NCBI GenBank assembly: GCA_945873015.1
Contig: CAMCBY010000285.1
Coordinates: forward strand, 1 to 5,832
Origin: Klebsiella pneumoniae
Lineage (GTDB): Bacteria > Pseudomonadota > Gammaproteobacteria > Ga0077536
Direction of reading: 5' to 3'
Length of the DNA stretch: 5,832 nucleotides
Numbering within the stretch: the stretch's first letter is position 1; each line of letters starts with the position of its first letter. This document shows, piece after piece, positions 5,361 through 5,832 of the stretch. A program made the position numbers and the translations under genes. A model generated the notes under the pieces. That model was not told the DNA's origin and searched no databases. It saw nothing but the letters and a program-made list of their open reading frames with translations.

Positions 5361-5832
5361 TACACCCCGTCTGTTGATTGGCGTTCGAAGAGATCAGGAA
5401 GAGCGGTAGGCACTTGGATTCTCAAGCCCTTTTTGCGTCCGCAGTTGATATGGACCGCGCGAAGCTCTCCGCGCTTTACACGCTGCAAGATCGTTTGGCG
5501 CGATGCGCCGAGCAGATGTGTGGCCTTGAGCATGGTTACGTAACCATCGGGTACGTTTTCTACGAAGCGCGAATGCAGCTCATCGGTGAGCCGGATGCGC
5601 CACGGCGCGCCACGCGTTACCTGCTCTCCAGCGATAAAACCATCATTGAGCCAACGATGCAAGGTCGAGGGCGCGAGCCCGAGTGCTTGCTCTGCGCGCT
5701 CGATGGTCACGCAGTCTCCGTCCGGTGTGCGTTGTGCGGACTCGAAGCACGGGATCTTCCAGTGCGTGCGCAGGCTGCTCACGCGATTGGCCGTAAACGA
5801 TAGACCGGTCGCGGTGGTTCGCGCCTGACGAT
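5360..5832 (-). CDS. Recombinase family protein (serine recombinase type), C-terminal part, running off the window
   Basis: The minus-strand frame is open from the right window edge to the TAG at 5362-5360, giving 156 visible codons; the GTG at 5782 is internal, not a proven start. The visible part resembles the C-terminal extension of a recombinase-family protein, with two helix-turn-helix units. The first (about 5710-5633) reads VTIERAEQALGLAPSTLHRW followed by LNDGFIAGEQ. The second (about 5542-5459) reads YVTMLKATHLLGASRQTI followed by LQRVKRGEL. Between them lies GAPWRIRLTDEL, and the tail is GRKKGLRIQV. The catalytic serine domain would lie beyond the right edge. Such enzymes cut and rejoin DNA at specific sites and are carried by mobile elements. 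The family call is from memory of the C-terminal pattern. The stop lies exactly where the intron RT similarity ends, so the C-terminus may have been altered by the junction. Confidence 0.68.
   Translation of the reverse strand, partial: RQARTTATGLSFTANRVSSLRTHWKIPCFESAQRTPDGDCVTIERAEQALGLAPSTLHRWLNDGFIAGEQVTRGAPWRIRLTDELHSRFVENVPDGYVTMLKATHLLGASRQTILQRVKRGELRAVHINCGRKKGLRIQVPTALPDLFERQSTDGV

Noticed and set aside
4500..5543. 347-codon open frame on the + strand
   Set aside because: It runs through the whole tRNA-Ser gene, the AT-rich block, the RT fragment and the antisense of the recombinase. Only the RT part (about 5100-5360) resembles a protein family; the rest is chance open frame.
5378..5803. 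141-codon open frame on the + strand
   Set aside because: It is antisense to the recombinase frame, which has recognisable helix-turn-helix motifs; the + frame has none.

Overview
The window looks like a chromosomal segment from a polarly flagellated gammaproteobacterium. The evidence is the order cheA - motC - motD - parA - short CheW-like (ParP-type) gene - cheW - small ORF - DUF2802 gene, which is the 3' half of the flagellar chemotaxis cluster found in pseudomonads, xanthomonads and relatives. GC content is fairly high by eye and the genes are tightly packed. The genus cannot be fixed from this sequence. Direct adjacency of cheA and motC, with no cheB between them, is closer to a xanthomonad-like arrangement than to Pseudomonas; that comparison is from memory.

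Layout. Positions 1-324 hold the 3' end of cheA (regulatory P5 domain). Positions 364-2827 hold motC, motD and parA, each overlapping the next by the 4-nt ATGA arrangement. A short, diverged CheW-domain gene follows 2 nt after parA (2830-3294). A 95-nt gap contains a near-consensus sigma-54 (-24/-12) promoter candidate, then comes canonical cheW (3390-3866). A 55-codon ORF (3880-4047) overlaps by ATGA the DUF2802 gene (4044-4457). A tRNA-Ser(GGA) gene lies at 4662-4751, preceded by a plausible -10 box with a GC-rich discriminator.

Right of the tRNA the character changes abruptly. There is an AT-rich stretch of about 90 bp, about 250 bp with no recognisable gene, an internal fragment of a group II intron reverse transcriptase (about 5100-5360, +), and, converging on it, the C-terminal part of a serine-recombinase-family protein with two helix-turn-helix segments (5360-5832, -, running off the window). 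This reads as the decayed edge of a mobile island next to the tRNA gene. No repeated tRNA 3' end (att copy) is visible inside the window.

How the genes work together. CheA is the histidine kinase and CheW couples it to receptors. The ParA ATPase and the CheW-like ParP-type protein are expected to place the chemotaxis array at the cell pole. MotC/MotD form a second stator of the flagellar motor. The two small downstream proteins have unknown roles. No clearly undescribed system is seen. The best leads are the sigma-54 promoter candidate before cheW, the unnoticed 55-aa ORF, the minimal ParP-like protein, and the mosaic right of the tRNA.
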